A stretch of 17,332 nt of DNA, from NCBI GenBank assembly GCA_944389715.1, contig CALXNI010000011.1, forward strand, positions 1 through 17,332. Direction: 5' to 3'. This stretch comes from an uncultured Clostridia bacterium. Its GTDB lineage: Bacteria; Bacillota; Clostridia; TANB77; CAG-508. A program made the position numbers and the translations under genes. Below the pieces are notes generated by a model. The model worked only from the letters and a program-made list of their open reading frames with translations, did not search any database and was not told the DNA's origin. Shown piece by piece: positions 1 to 7,739 of this stretch (position 1 is its first letter; every line of letters begins with the position of its first letter).

Positions 1-131
1 GACACGCTCAAACATCTACAACATTAAATATCTATGCCCATGCATTTGCTAAAATGGACAGAGAGGCATCAGATAAACTTGATAATCTTCTTTATAGAGA
101 AGATACAAAAAAATATTTTAAAGCCAACTAG
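1..131 (+). CDS. Tyrosine recombinase/integrase, C-terminal fragment (5' end outside window)
   Basis: The open frame that runs in from the window edge encodes about 42 residues ending at TAG. It begins HAQTSTTLNIYAHAF, the end of the catalytic domain of phage and ICE tyrosine integrases: the conserved His of the box II region (the usual GH), then the nucleophilic Tyr in NIYAHAF. The basic, Asp/Glu-rich tail and stop fit the normal C-terminus of this family. The enzyme would integrate and excise a mobile element by cutting and rejoining DNA at att sites. The gene points at the tRNA-fMet gene about 330 bases downstream, the typical layout at one end of a tRNA-integrated element. The rest of the gene and the element lie to the left and cannot be judged. 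Confidence 0.85.
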   Translation, partial: HAQTSTTLNIYAHAFAKMDREASDKLDNLLYREDTKKYFKAN

Positions 132-179
132 AGGCTTATCACATAAATTTAAACAAAAAATTGAAAGGAAAGAAATTCT

Positions 180-233
180 ATGAAAAATTATAATAATAAA
201 GAAGTAAATCAAGATATGGCAGTTTCTGCTTAA
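180..233 (+). CDS. Possible micro-ORF of 17 residues downstream of the integrase
   Basis: An ATG at 180 follows a purine-rich GAAAGGAAAG and opens a frame of 17 residues (MKNYNNKEVNQDMAVSA) that stops at TAA. Its last codons form the left arm of the 15-bp inverted repeat at 221-235. I recognise no family. It could be a small peptide, the remnant of a gene cut by integration, or chance. Confidence is low. Confidence 0.2.
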   Translation: MKNYNNKEVNQDMAVSA

Positions 234-284
234 ATACTTTTTAATAATTTTACAATTTAATATTTTATAATTTAAGCAGAAACT
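221..284. repeat. 15-bp perfect inverted repeat downstream of the integrase
   Basis: Arms at 221-235 and 270-284 (AGTTTCTGCTTAAAT and its reverse complement) are separated by a 34-base AT-rich loop and followed on the plus strand by CTTTTAAAAATT. It may act as a weak terminator of the integrase transcript or as a recombinase binding site. The long loop and imperfect T-run argue against a strong intrinsic terminator. Confidence 0.5.
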
Positions 285-427
285 TTTAAAAATTTATTTC
301 AAATAGAATTTAATCAAATATATTTATAAATATTGAAAATTCAAGGTTTACCAATAACCTTTTTACATAGATCTGTGCCCAAATGGTGCCCAATTCATTT
401 TATGTAACTTCAAATGGGCAAAAAATA

Positions 428-452
428 AGAGTCCACAATCTCTTGCGACTCT
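428..452 (-). terminator. Terminator of the tRNA-fMet transcript
   Basis: On the minus strand, just after the tRNA 3' end, AGAGTC pairs with GACTCT (447-452 and 428-433) around a 13-base loop. The stem is followed by TATTTTTT. It is a short stem, but it is placed as expected for an intrinsic terminator of a single tRNA gene. Confidence 0.55.
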
Positions 453-463
453 AATAAAATCTT

Positions 464-539
<76 letters not shown>

Positions 540-562
540 ATATTTATTTTTAATACTGTATT

Positions 563-591
563 AGTATACTCTTCTAATTTATATTTGTCAA
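563..591 (-). promoter_or_regulatory. Promoter of tRNA-fMet
   Basis: On the minus strand, a perfect -35 TTGACA (586-591) and a -10 TATACT (563-568) are separated by 17 bases. Transcription would start about 17 bases before the tRNA. It is a strong housekeeping (sigma-A type) promoter by sequence. Confidence 0.85.
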
Positions 592-695
592 TACTTTTTA
601 ATGAATTTCCACATTTCACACTGCTTTATACAAATTATATTTGTATTATATTCCATTTTTTTAATTTTATTCTATTTTAGTATTATTTTTGATAT

Positions 696-723
696 GAAGA
701 GGGCTTAACTCTAAGCCCTCTTC
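696..723. terminator. Hairpin downstream of the GNAT gene, probable terminator
   Basis: A perfect 12-bp inverted repeat (696-707 and 712-723; GAAGAGGGCTTA and its complement) with a 4-base loop lies just past the stop codon of the minus-strand acetyltransferase gene. T-rich bases follow on the plus side, but the minus side has no clean T-run. It probably ends the lysozyme/acetyltransferase transcription, although the tract is not ideal in that direction. Confidence 0.6.
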
Positions 724-732
724 TTTTCAACA

Positions 733-1185
733 TCAGAGTTTATATCTCCAGTCTTCAGCAAATTCATTCTTATTTACAATTTTAAATCCACTTTTATATG
801 CTACTTTTTGAGAAGCATAATTTAGTAAATTTATACAAAGCTTGATCTGCCTAACATCAGGATTATTTTTTCTTATATACTCTATAAACATTCCCAATGC
901 CTTTGTGCAAACACCTATATTTTGATATTCTGGTAAAACATAATATGATGTGAGAAGCATATCATCTATGGATATTGAATCTATCGCTCCTAACATAACA
1001 TCAGTCTCACCATTAACAATTGCTAAAGCTGGTTCTAGATTCATATCTCTTTTAATATAATCCTCTATTAAACTTTTAGGTGTTACAGAAAATGCACAAG
1101 TAACTGGTATTATTTTATGCTTAATACACATTCCTATAGATTTTATGTCCTTTTCTTTGAACTTCCGTAGGTAAATGTTTAGCAT
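733..1185 (-). CDS. GNAT family N-acetyltransferase
   Basis: This 150-residue protein resembles single-domain GNAT acetyltransferases, which move the acetyl group of acetyl-CoA to an amine; the substrate cannot be predicted. The N-terminal IYLRKFKEKDI is the usual first strand and helix. The segment LLTSYYVLPEYQNIGVCTKAL is the strand and V-x-P-x-x-Q-x-x-G-x acetyl-CoA loop. ASQKVAYKSGF near residue 130 is the typical C-terminal N-x-x-A-x-x-x-Y-x-x-x-GF motif. I chose the ATG at 1185 because AGGAGG lies 7 bases upstream and because a promoter at 1215-1243 would start transcription near 1208, below the in-frame ATG at 1224. It has its own promoter 61 bases after the lysozyme gene. Codon 7 is CGG, the only in-frame CGG in the window that is not at a frameshift. 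Confidence 0.85.
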   Translation of the reverse strand: MLNIYLRKFKEKDIKSIGMCIKHKIIPVTCAFSVTPKSLIEDYIKRDMNLEPALAIVNGETDVMLGAIDSISIDDMLLTSYYVLPEYQNIGVCTKALGMFIEYIRKNNPDVRQIKLCINLLNYASQKVAYKSGFKIVNKNEFAEDWRYKL

Positions 1186-1214
1186 AAAACGCCCTCCTTT
1201 GTTAGTGTACATAA

Positions 1215-1243
1215 AATATAACACATTTCTATAAATTAGTCAA
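1215..1243 (-). promoter_or_regulatory. Promoter of the GNAT gene
   Basis: On the minus strand, -35 TTGACT (1238-1243) and -10 TATATT (1215-1220) are separated by 17 bases. The start point near 1208 lies upstream of the AGGAGG and ATG at 1185, which supports that start codon. Confidence 0.75.
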
Positions 1244-1246
1244 ATC

Positions 1247-2308
1247 TTATTGATTTATAGTAGGTATTCTTAAAACTTCCCCTACATAAATTAAGTTTGG
1301 ATTTTTAATATCATTTAATTCTACAATACTTTCTATACTTATATCATATTCTCTTGAGATACCAGTTAAAGTATTTCCCCTTCTTACTATATATAGTCTA
1401 TGGCTTGTGTCACTTATTTTATTGTTTTCTAATACTGGAACTTTTAGATTCTCCCCAACATAAATAATGTTTGGATTAGCTATATCATTAATTTTTGCCA
1501 GATATTGATAAGATGTATTATATTCTTCAGCGATTCTACTTAAGGTTTCACCTCTTTTTACAGTAATATATTTAAATTCCTGCTCTTTATCATCTATCGC
1601 ATCTGTAGGTATACTTGATGTATCATTTAAAAATATGCCATCTGTAAAATAGTCTCTATCTACATTTCCATCTATCCCATTTATTTGTCCTCTATCTGTA
1701 TATTGAAATCCTACCCAAGTTTCCCATTTCCCATTATCTGCTGGCTCTTCTACAAAATAATCTGCAACCCAAATTGGATATTTGTCTGCCAATTCTTTGC
1801 TAAATATCGTTCTGGCATTAGATGCATCACTATAAATAACACATTCCTTACCACTTAGTTCCTCTACCGTTTCTAAAAATTCTCTTGAAATATCATTTAT
1901 TTCATCTACTCCTAATCCATCAAAAACTTCAAAATCCATAGCTAATCTACAATCTGGCTCTAATCCTTTTATATTAGATACAAAAAATTCTGCTTCTCTT
2001 TCCGCTTCTTCAACTGTTGTAGCTGTTAAAAAATGATAAAATCCAGTTCTTAGACCATTTTCTTTTGCTTTTTCATAATTTTCTCTAAAATATGGATCAA
2101 CATACCCTGTTCCTTCACTTGCCCTGATATATACAACTTCTACACCAGAACGGTCAACCTCCTCAAAATCGATTTCGCCTTGCCATTCACTAACATCTAT
2201 TCCATCATATAGTCTGCCATTTGATGGCTCAAAAGCAAAAACAGACATATTAACAGATACTACAATTGCTAATACTAGTAATATACTTATTAAAATTTTA
2301 TTTCTCAT
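1247..2308 (-). CDS. Secreted GH25 family lysozyme (muramidase) with two C-terminal LysM domains
   Basis: This 353-residue cell-wall hydrolase would cleave the beta-1,4 bond between MurNAc and GlcNAc in peptidoglycan. Residues 1-25 form a signal peptide (basic MRNK, long hydrophobic core, cut near VFA). The GH25 domain (about 33-240) begins DGIDVSEWQG. It contains the RASEGTGYVDPYF loop, GFYHFL at 89-94 and the acidic pair of the family in LAMDFE (D125, E127). Two LysM domains (about 247-292 and 306-350), each ending in a NPN(L/I)IYVGE-type segment, would hold the enzyme on glycan strands. The start is fixed by GAGGAGG 7 bases before ATG. It is divergent from the mscS-type gene. Possible roles are wall remodelling, cell separation or spore-related lysis; the sequence does not say which. 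Confidence 0.93.
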   Translation of the reverse strand: MRNKILISILLVLAIVVSVNMSVFAFEPSNGRLYDGIDVSEWQGEIDFEEVDRSGVEVVYIRASEGTGYVDPYFRENYEKAKENGLRTGFYHFLTATTVEEAEREAEFFVSNIKGLEPDCRLAMDFEVFDGLGVDEINDISREFLETVEELSGKECVIYSDASNARTIFSKELADKYPIWVADYFVEEPADNGKWETWVGFQYTDRGQINGIDGNVDRDYFTDGIFLNDTSSIPTDAIDDKEQEFKYITVKRGETLSRIAEEYNTSYQYLAKINDIANPNIIYVGENLKVPVLENNKISDTSHRLYIVRRGNTLTGISREYDISIESIVELNDIKNPNLIYVGEVLRIPTINQ

Positions 2309-2406
2309 ATCAACCTCCTCTTAAAAATTGTATGATAATTTCTCATATTTATGACATGTTGAATCTTGTCCTAAATTGTGGTAATATTGATATTGGAGGT
2401 AAATAA

Positions 2407-3471
2407 ATGGATTTTATAAACGAAATATTAAACTTTTTTAAAGGTATTACATTAGAAAATGTTATCGATATAGGAATAGGACTAGCAATAATTGTAATTT
2501 TTAAAATATTTAGCTCACTTTTTGCATATATCATAATAAAGATGTTTAAGTTCAAAGTTAAAGATAAAAAGAAAATTAAAGAGAACGGATTTTACAAACC
2601 TCTTAAAACCTTCTTTCTTATTTTAGGTATTTACTTTGGAATTATGTGCTTAAAATTGCCAAACAACGTATTTGGCACAATAACTAAAATATTTAGAATT
2701 TGCATAATTTTACTCCTTGCTAAAGGCTTTGCTAATTTATTTGATTCTAGTTCAGATACATTTGCTAAATTACGTGAAAAGCTACACTTTAAAGGTACAG
2801 ATACAACAGTTAACTTCTTTAGCAAAATTGCAAAAGCACTAATTTATATCATTGCTGGTTTTATAGTTATAGCTGAAATAGGATATGATTTAAGTGGTTT
2901 AGTTGCAGGTCTTGGAATTAGTAGTGTTGTAATTGCTCTTGCGGCTCAAGACATTGCTAAGAGTTTTCTTGCAGGTATATCTATAATTTCAGACAGGCCT
3001 TTTAATATAGGGGATTCTATTATAGTTGGTACCTTTAGTGGAACTGTTGAAGATATTACTTTTAGAACAACTAGAATAAGAGATGCTGAAAATCAGGTTA
3101 TAATTCTACCAAACAGTATGCTAACCACAGCAAATATTACCAATACCACTAAAAGAGAAATAAGAAGATATTATTTATTATTAACACTCGAACTTGATAC
3201 CCCTTTGGATAAAATATCAAATTTAACTGAGAATATAAAATTAGCTTTAAATACACATCCAAATATCATTAAAGACACAATAAAGGTTTTCTTTGATAAC
3301 ATATCTCAAAACGGAATTGATATTTCAATTAATTTTAATACAGATATTGTAGACACAATTGAATTTATGAAATTTAAAGAAACTATAAATTACACTTTAT
3401 TAGATATGATAAACCAGGCAGATATAAGACTTGCCTACTCATCACAATCAATATATTTAAAAAAGGATTAA
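2407..3471 (+). CDS. MscS family mechanosensitive ion channel protein
   Basis: This 354-residue membrane protein should open under membrane tension to release solutes on osmotic downshock. Hydrophobic segments lie at about 20-45, 65-82, 92-107 and 138-158. They are followed by the pore-lining helix with its Gly/Ala pattern (GLVAGLGISSVVIALAAQDI, 164-183) and FLAGISIISDRPFNIGD, the most conserved stretch of the family. The beta domain follows (about 196-245; GTVEDITFRTTRIR, then the LPNSML loop), and then the alpha/beta C-terminal domain. Length and layout resemble the YnaI/YkuT type with extra N-terminal helices. The RBS GGAGG lies 7 bases before ATG. The radical SAM gene starts 2 bases after the stop, so the two are probably cotranscribed. 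Confidence 0.93.
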   Translation: MDFINEILNFFKGITLENVIDIGIGLAIIVIFKIFSSLFAYIIIKMFKFKVKDKKKIKENGFYKPLKTFFLILGIYFGIMCLKLPNNVFGTITKIFRICIILLLAKGFANLFDSSSDTFAKLREKLHFKGTDTTVNFFSKIAKALIYIIAGFIVIAEIGYDLSGLVAGLGISSVVIALAAQDIAKSFLAGISIISDRPFNIGDSIIVGTFSGTVEDITFRTTRIRDAENQVIILPNSMLTTANITNTTKREIRRYYLLLTLELDTPLDKISNLTENIKLALNTHPNIIKDTIKVFFDNISQNGIDISINFNTDIVDTIEFMKFKETINYTLLDMINQADIRLAYSSQSIYLKKD

Positions 3472-3473
3472 AA

Positions 3474-4361
3474 ATGTTAGATAATTGTATGTTATGCCCA
3501 CATAAGTGTGGAGTTAATAGATTAGAACGTAAAAAAGGTAGATGTAAGTGTGACGATAAACTAAAAATAGCACTTGCATCTCTTCATATGTTTGAAGAAC
3601 CTTGTATTAGTGGAACAAATGGTTCTGGTACTGTATTCTTTTCTAATTGCAATCTTAACTGCATTTACTGTCAAAACTATGAAATAAGTCAGCTTGGTAA
3701 GGGAAAAGAAATTTCTGTTCAAATCCTTGCTAATATTTTTTTAAAACAGCAAGGAAAAAATGCACATAATATTAATCTAGTTACACCCACAATGTATGTA
3801 TACCAAATTATAGAAGCAATAAAAATTGCAAAATCAAATGGACTTAATATTCCAATTATATATAATTCAAATGGATATGAAAATATAGAAACAATAAAAT
3901 TATTAGATGGTTATATAGATATTTATTTACCTGATTTAAAATACTATACAGGTTCCTTATCTAATAAGTATTCTAAAGTAAATAATTATTTCGAAATAGC
4001 TACAAATGCAATTAAAGAAATGTATAATCAGGTAGGAAATGCAACCTTTGATGGTGAAGGTTTAATTAAAAAAGGTGTTATTATTAGGCATCTAGTTCTA
4101 CCAAACCATATTCAAAACACAAAAAATATATTAAAATGGATAAAAGAAAATATGCCTGAAGATATTTATGTTAGTGTAATGGCACAATATTTTCCAACCT
4201 ATAAAGCAAATGAGGATAATCTTATAAATAGAAAATTATCAAAAAAAGAATATAAAGAAGTCTTAAACTACTTATATTCTTTAGATATAAAAAATGGATA
4301 TATTCAAGATTTAGGAACACATGAACAAGAATATGTTCCTGATTTTAATTTAAGCTTTTAA
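3474..4361 (+). CDS. Radical SAM protein of the PflX (COG1313) type
   Basis: This 295-residue iron-sulfur enzyme resembles PflX-type proteins, often annotated as putative pyruvate formate-lyase activating enzyme; the true substrate is unknown. Residues 59-66 hold the radical SAM CxxxCxxC motif (C59, C63, C66, within SNCNLNCIYCQNY), which binds the 4Fe-4S cluster that cleaves S-adenosylmethionine. The N-terminus has further cysteines (C5, C8, C12, C24, C26) in CMLCPHKCGVNR, the hallmark of this subgroup, perhaps for another metal site. VTPTMYV and DIYLPDLKYY are typical downstream strands. It begins 2 bases after the mscS-type stop, with AAGGA inside the preceding gene. No formate-lyase gene is nearby. 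Its last 12 bases overlap the end of the opposing acyltransferase gene. Confidence 0.9.
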   Translation: MLDNCMLCPHKCGVNRLERKKGRCKCDDKLKIALASLHMFEEPCISGTNGSGTVFFSNCNLNCIYCQNYEISQLGKGKEISVQILANIFLKQQGKNAHNINLVTPTMYVYQIIEAIKIAKSNGLNIPIIYNSNGYENIETIKLLDGYIDIYLPDLKYYTGSLSNKYSKVNNYFEIATNAIKEMYNQVGNATFDGEGLIKKGVIIRHLVLPNHIQNTKNILKWIKENMPEDIYVSVMAQYFPTYKANEDNLINRKLSKKEYKEVLNYLYSLDIKNGYIQDLGTHEQEYVPDFNLSF

Positions 4362-5105
4362 TTCTTTCTCCATTTTTTCGTGTACTAGATTTTTAAGTTT
4401 TTCTGTTGCTTCTTTTTTATCCAAATTAATATCTGGATATATTGCTGGCAATATATGTAATTCTATAAATGGTTTCTTTTTTACTAATTTTCTTATTCCA
4501 TAAGGTTTTACAAATTTATATACCATTGGTACTATTGGGACATTGTTTTCAACTGCAAGCCTAAAAGCCCCATTTTTAAATTTTCTTAGTTTTTTGTAAT
4601 ATGGCCATAGAGATGCTTCTGGATAAAAATGTATGGTTTCATTGTTTTTTAATATTTTGCTCATATCTTTAAATAATTTTTCTTTTTTCTTTATTTCAGC
4701 TGGTATTGGAAGTGCATGCAATAATTTTATAATGTACCCAATTACTGGTATTTCAAAATTTGATTTTAAACTTAAAAAATACATTATGTCTGGGGCATTT
4801 GCTATTGCATTCATAGTACAGTCCATTGGATGAACATGGTTTGAAACAGTTATTTTTCCTGTTTCTACTTCTTTTAAATTTTCTCTTCCATATATTTTAA
4901 AATTATACATGATTTTGTTATATACAAATAATATAGGATATGCTATTATATACAATATTGTTGAAACCAAGTTAAATAAAAAGCCATTATTTATATATTT
5001 ATATTCGTCATTTATTTCAAAACTTAATGGCGTCCACATATTGATTATATGTTCATCTTCATTTAATGAATTTTCTTCAATTTCCTCTATATTCTCTAAT
5101 TGCAT
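4350..5105 (-). CDS. PlsC-like 1-acyl-glycerol-3-phosphate acyltransferase
   Basis: This 251-residue protein belongs to the lysophospholipid acyltransferase superfamily, which esterifies lysophosphatidic acid or a related lipid at the membrane. A hydrophobic segment at about 43-63 precedes the catalytic HX4D motif (H90 and D95 in NHVHPMD). FYPEASLWP (160-168) is the motif III counterpart of FPEGTRS and binds the phosphate. VPIVPMVY (189-196) is motif IV. The start is ambiguous: ATG at 5105, or TTG at 5111 two codons earlier, both behind AGAGGGA; TTG has the better spacing. The gene overlaps the end of the upstream glycosyltransferase by about 30 bases, so the two are surely cotranscribed and probably translationally coupled. 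Together they suggest membrane lipid or glycolipid synthesis. Confidence 0.88.
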   Translation of the reverse strand: MQLENIEEIEENSLNEDEHIINMWTPLSFEINDEYKYINNGFLFNLVSTILYIIAYPILFVYNKIMYNFKIYGRENLKEVETGKITVSNHVHPMDCTMNAIANAPDIMYFLSLKSNFEIPVIGYIIKLLHALPIPAEIKKKEKLFKDMSKILKNNETIHFYPEASLWPYYKKLRKFKNGAFRLAVENNVPIVPMVYKFVKPYGIRKLVKKKPFIELHILPAIYPDINLDKKEATEKLKNLVHEKMEKELKA

Positions 5106-6210
5106 CTTCAAACATTCCCTCTATCTTTTTCATACTTTTTTCTATTCTGTAATTTTCTGCATGTTCTGAATATTTTATTTCCATATTTTTTCTTTCGACT
5201 TCATTTTCAATCCAATAGTCTATTTTTTTAGCTAAGTCATCACTATTTCCCGCCTCGAATAAGCTTCTTTCATCTAATGCAAACTGTGGAGTTGCAGACT
5301 TTGGACTATTCGCAATAATCGGTACTATTCCACATGCAAATGCTTCTATACAAGATATTGCTTCTATTTCTGCATCTGCTGAATGAATATATAAATCAGT
5401 CATCCCAAGTAATTCTAATAGATGTTCTTTATCAAAAAAATCTATTACTGGTTTATTATGTAGTTTCTCTCCTAATTTTTTATATTTATTATATTTTGGT
5501 CCTTTCCCAGCCAATACTAATTGAATATTATCACTATATTTTGATTTGGAAATTGCATCAAAAATTAAGTCTTGTCTTTTTTCATTTGATAGTCTTCCTA
5601 TCATTGTAATTACAAATCTATCTTTAAATTCATCTTTTTTATCAACTTTTCTATACTTAAATTCTGGTCCCACACCATTTGAAATTACATATGTTTTTGC
5701 TGTATATCCATGTTTTTTTAATTCATTTGCAATAAATTGGCTAGGGCAATGAATATGTTTAAATCTATTAAAAAATTTATCTCTAAATAATTCATATATC
5801 TTATCATTTACTTTTTTATTATTTCCTAATGCTATTGTATATGTAATATTTTCTGGTTGAACATGAAAAGCTGCTGTACGGGGTACGTTTAGTTCTTCAG
5901 CTATTTTTAATGCTTGATAAGATAATACAAAAGGCATATAAAAATGAACCACATCAACTTTAGAAATCGCCTCTCTTAATATATCTTTATTAGGAATGGC
6001 AAAAGTCATTCCTTGAGATTTAATTATTTTTGATACTATTATTGGTAATGGCATTGCTTTAACAACATATTTATTTTCTCTTGGCTCACCTGTACTTACA
6101 ATATATACTTCATGTCCTAAATTTATTAAGCCTTCTGCAAATCTTTTTGCAGAAATTGTTGTTCCATTATTTGCATCGTCAAATTGATCTATAACTATTA
6201 ATATTTTCAT
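5077..6210 (-). CDS. GT4 family glycosyltransferase, diacylglycerol glucosyltransferase-like
   Basis: This 377-residue GT-B fold enzyme is of the retaining GT4 family. The N-terminal domain opens MKILIVIDQFDDANNGTTIS, with the acceptor-side Gly loop, and contains VVHFYMPF and TAAFHVQPEN. The C-terminal nucleotide-sugar domain starts near 196 with ITMIGRLSNEKRQDLI. It carries the E-x7-E motif (E281 and E289 in the stretch AEIEAISCIEAFACG), which binds the donor sugar nucleotide. The HVQPENIT region resembles glucosyltransferases that make mono-glucosyl-diacylglycerol, the lipoteichoic acid anchor or bulk glycolipid; that assignment is inference. The following PlsC-like gene overlaps its 3' end, consistent with a membrane-lipid role. 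The RBS GAGG lies about 9 bases from ATG; a promoter lies at 6232-6260. Confidence 0.88.
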   Translation of the reverse strand: MKILIVIDQFDDANNGTTISAKRFAEGLINLGHEVYIVSTGEPRENKYVVKAMPLPIIVSKIIKSQGMTFAIPNKDILREAISKVDVVHFYMPFVLSYQALKIAEELNVPRTAAFHVQPENITYTIALGNNKKVNDKIYELFRDKFFNRFKHIHCPSQFIANELKKHGYTAKTYVISNGVGPEFKYRKVDKKDEFKDRFVITMIGRLSNEKRQDLIFDAISKSKYSDNIQLVLAGKGPKYNKYKKLGEKLHNKPVIDFFDKEHLLELLGMTDLYIHSADAEIEAISCIEAFACGIVPIIANSPKSATPQFALDERSLFEAGNSDDLAKKIDYWIENEVERKNMEIKYSEHAENYRIEKSMKKIEGMFEDAIREYRGN

Positions 6211-6231
6211 TAATATCTACCTCGCTTTAAT

Positions 6232-6260
6232 ACTATACACTAAATTGAAAAAAAAATCAA
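6232..6260 (-). promoter_or_regulatory. Promoter of the glycosyltransferase-acyltransferase pair
   Basis: On the minus strand, -35 TTGATT (6255-6260) and -10 TATAGT (6232-6237) are separated by 17 bases, mostly a run of nine T. It lies just ahead of the glycosyltransferase RBS and is divergent from the DUF308 promoter. Confidence 0.6.
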
Positions 6261-6293
6261 ATTTTGTCTTAACAAAACCTCTTTATCTTCACA

Positions 6294-6323
6294 TTGATTT
6301 TTTACATCTCTTAGTGATATAAT
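6294..6323 (+). promoter_or_regulatory. Promoter of the DUF308 gene
   Basis: -35 TTGATT (6294-6299) and a consensus -10 TATAAT (6318-6323) are separated by 18 bases, giving a leader of about 22 bases before the ATG at 6353. Confidence 0.7.
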
Positions 6324-6352
6324 AAGCGAAAATGAAAGGTAGGCGAATTTAA

Positions 6353-6886
6353 ATGAGAAATTTTTTTAAAAAAGCTAGTTATCTATCAATATCTTCTTCT
6401 TTACTATTTCTTGTTTTAGGAATTTTACTTATACTTAACCCAATAGAATTAGTAAGAACAATCTTTTATATTATTGGTGGAATATTTATAATAATTGGTA
6501 TTGCTAAAATCGTTTCATATAGTTTTTCAAAAGATTCTAATGAGTTTAATAATTATAAGTTTATGTATGGAATTATGTATTCAATATTTGGTCTTTTTGT
6601 AATAATTTTTGGTGGAGCAATTCTTTCATTTATTAGTGTTATTATAGGAATATGGATAATTATAAATGCAATAGGCAGAATAAATTTATCTTTTAGATTA
6701 AAAGATTCTGGAGTAAAATCTTGGCTTTTAAGCTTAGTTATAGCTATTTTAATACTAATTGCTGGTATATACGTTTTATTTGTGCCTGGAACACTTTTAA
6801 CTACTTTAGGAATTGTCCTAGTTGTCTATTCGATAATGGATATCATTGAAAATATTATATTTATGATTCATGTAAGTAAAATGTAA
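6353..6886 (+). CDS. DUF308/HdeD family membrane protein
   Basis: This 177-residue protein is built of about six hydrophobic helices in three pairs, the repeating pattern of the HdeD/DUF308 family (for example LFLVLGILLILNPIELV, GIMYSIFGLFVIIFGGAIL and ILILIAGIYVLFVPGTLL). The repeated small motif 'hydrophobic-G-I-(x)4-P' at the end of the first and last pairs is typical. HdeD of enteric bacteria is linked to acid resistance, but most Firmicute members have no known function and no enzyme motif is visible here. It is a single gene with its own promoter. The RBS AAGGTAGG lies about 9 bases from ATG. The stop codon lies inside a 14-bp hairpin. Confidence 0.85.
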   Translation: MRNFFKKASYLSISSSLLFLVLGILLILNPIELVRTIFYIIGGIFIIIGIAKIVSYSFSKDSNEFNNYKFMYGIMYSIFGLFVIIFGGAILSFISVIIGIWIIINAIGRINLSFRLKDSGVKSWLLSLVIAILILIAGIYVLFVPGTLLTTLGIVLVVYSIMDIIENIIFMIHVSKM

Positions 6887-6901
6887 CTACATTTTACTTA
6901 C
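6872..6901. terminator. Hairpin across the DUF308 stop codon
   Basis: A perfect 14-bp inverted repeat (GTAAGTAAAATGTA at 6872-6885 and its complement at 6888-6901) with a 2-base gap spans the last codons and the TAA. No T-run follows on the plus strand, so it is not a textbook intrinsic terminator. It may protect or end the 3' end of the message. Confidence 0.4.
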
Positions 6902-6995
6902 AGCATACTCAAATCTATTATTAACCACTCTCCAATTAATAATATTCCAAAACGCATTTATATAATCTTGTCTATTGGATTTATATTGCAAAAAA

Positions 6996-7706
6996 TTATT
7001 TCATTATATTTATAATTTCTTTGTTTTTATCTTTTAGACTGACTATATAAATACACACTAAAGCAATTAAAAATGTAATACCATAAATCAATAAACTTGT
7101 TGTCCAGTTTCCATTAGAAATATTTGCTCCAACCATTGTTGAAGTAATTACAGATGGAAATCTTACAAATGTTGATATTAAAATAAACCTTATTGGTTTT
7201 ATTGGCAACAGTCCACCAATATATACAAATAAATCTTTAGGTGATACAGGTAGGAAAAATAATATACATAAAACTAATTCTAAATTTCTTTGGTTTTTAA
7301 ACAATTTACTTTTCATTACCTTGTCCACTTTTTCTTTGTGGAAAAAATTATATAAATACTTCCTTCCCAATTTTCTAACAGTAAAGAAAATTATAGTTGT
7401 GGTTATAAATACTGATATTGTTATAAATAGTGCTCCTCCCCATGCTCCATAACACATTCCTGCTAACACTTCAAATGGTTCTCCTGGCAATACTACTAAT
7501 AATATTTGCAAAATTTGCAAGCCAAATAGCATAAGTAAGCCTGCAAAACCCATACTTTGTATTTCTTCTTTAAAAGCAATTTGTCCTTCCTTTGTAGATA
7601 AATCCTTCATAAAAGGAGCAAGCTGCCATAAAAATAACAATAACACTGCCACAATTGCTATAGCTAATATAATTCTTAAAATTTTAAATTTCGTTTTGCT
7701 AGCCAT
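6996..7706 (-). CDS. TVP38/TMEM64 (DedA/SNARE-associated) family membrane protein
   Basis: This 236-residue membrane protein of the TVP38/DedA superfamily includes relatives implicated in lipid scrambling and membrane homeostasis; its transport activity is not established. The first helix lies at about 9-30. The re-entrant family core PGEPFEVLAGMCYG, followed by GALFITISVFITTTIIFF, and the second half FLPVSPKDLFVYIGGLLP are the conserved signatures. The C-terminal helix VSLKDKNKEI ends in a charged tail. I chose ATG at 7706 because AGAGGGAGAG precedes it closely; the in-frame ATG nine codons upstream has no RBS. It stands alone, with a promoter at 7740-7768 and a repeat element immediately upstream. 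Confidence 0.88.
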   Translation of the reverse strand: MASKTKFKILRIILAIAIVAVLLLFLWQLAPFMKDLSTKEGQIAFKEEIQSMGFAGLLMLFGLQILQILLVVLPGEPFEVLAGMCYGAWGGALFITISVFITTTIIFFTVRKLGRKYLYNFFHKEKVDKVMKSKLFKNQRNLELVLCILFFLPVSPKDLFVYIGGLLPIKPIRFILISTFVRFPSVITSTMVGANISNGNWTTSLLIYGITFLIALVCIYIVSLKDKNKEIINIMK

Positions 7707-7739
7707 ATCTCTCCCTCTATTTTTACATTTCATAAATTT

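Larger units (their letters stand above)
132..463. other. Non-coding stretch between integrase and tRNA-fMet, probable attachment region
   Basis: This stretch holds no convincing gene apart from a possible 17-residue micro-ORF at 180-233. It contains a perfect 15-bp inverted repeat (221-235/270-284), a 7-bp inverted repeat TTACATA/TATGTAA (363-369/401-407), two direct copies of GTGCCCAA 11 bp apart (375-382 and 386-393) and a related TGGGCA in the opposite orientation (415-420). Short repeats between an integrase gene and its tRNA target are usually integrase or excisionase arm sites. That role is inferred here. The crossover core cannot be fixed without the other end of the element. Confidence 0.45.

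Noticed and set aside
2359..2387. Promoter TTGAAT-17-TATTAT-like sequence (TTGAAT, TAATAT) ahead of the mscS-type gene
   Set aside because: The spacing is good, but transcription would start at the very edge of the RBS, leaving almost no leader, so I did not list it as a feature.
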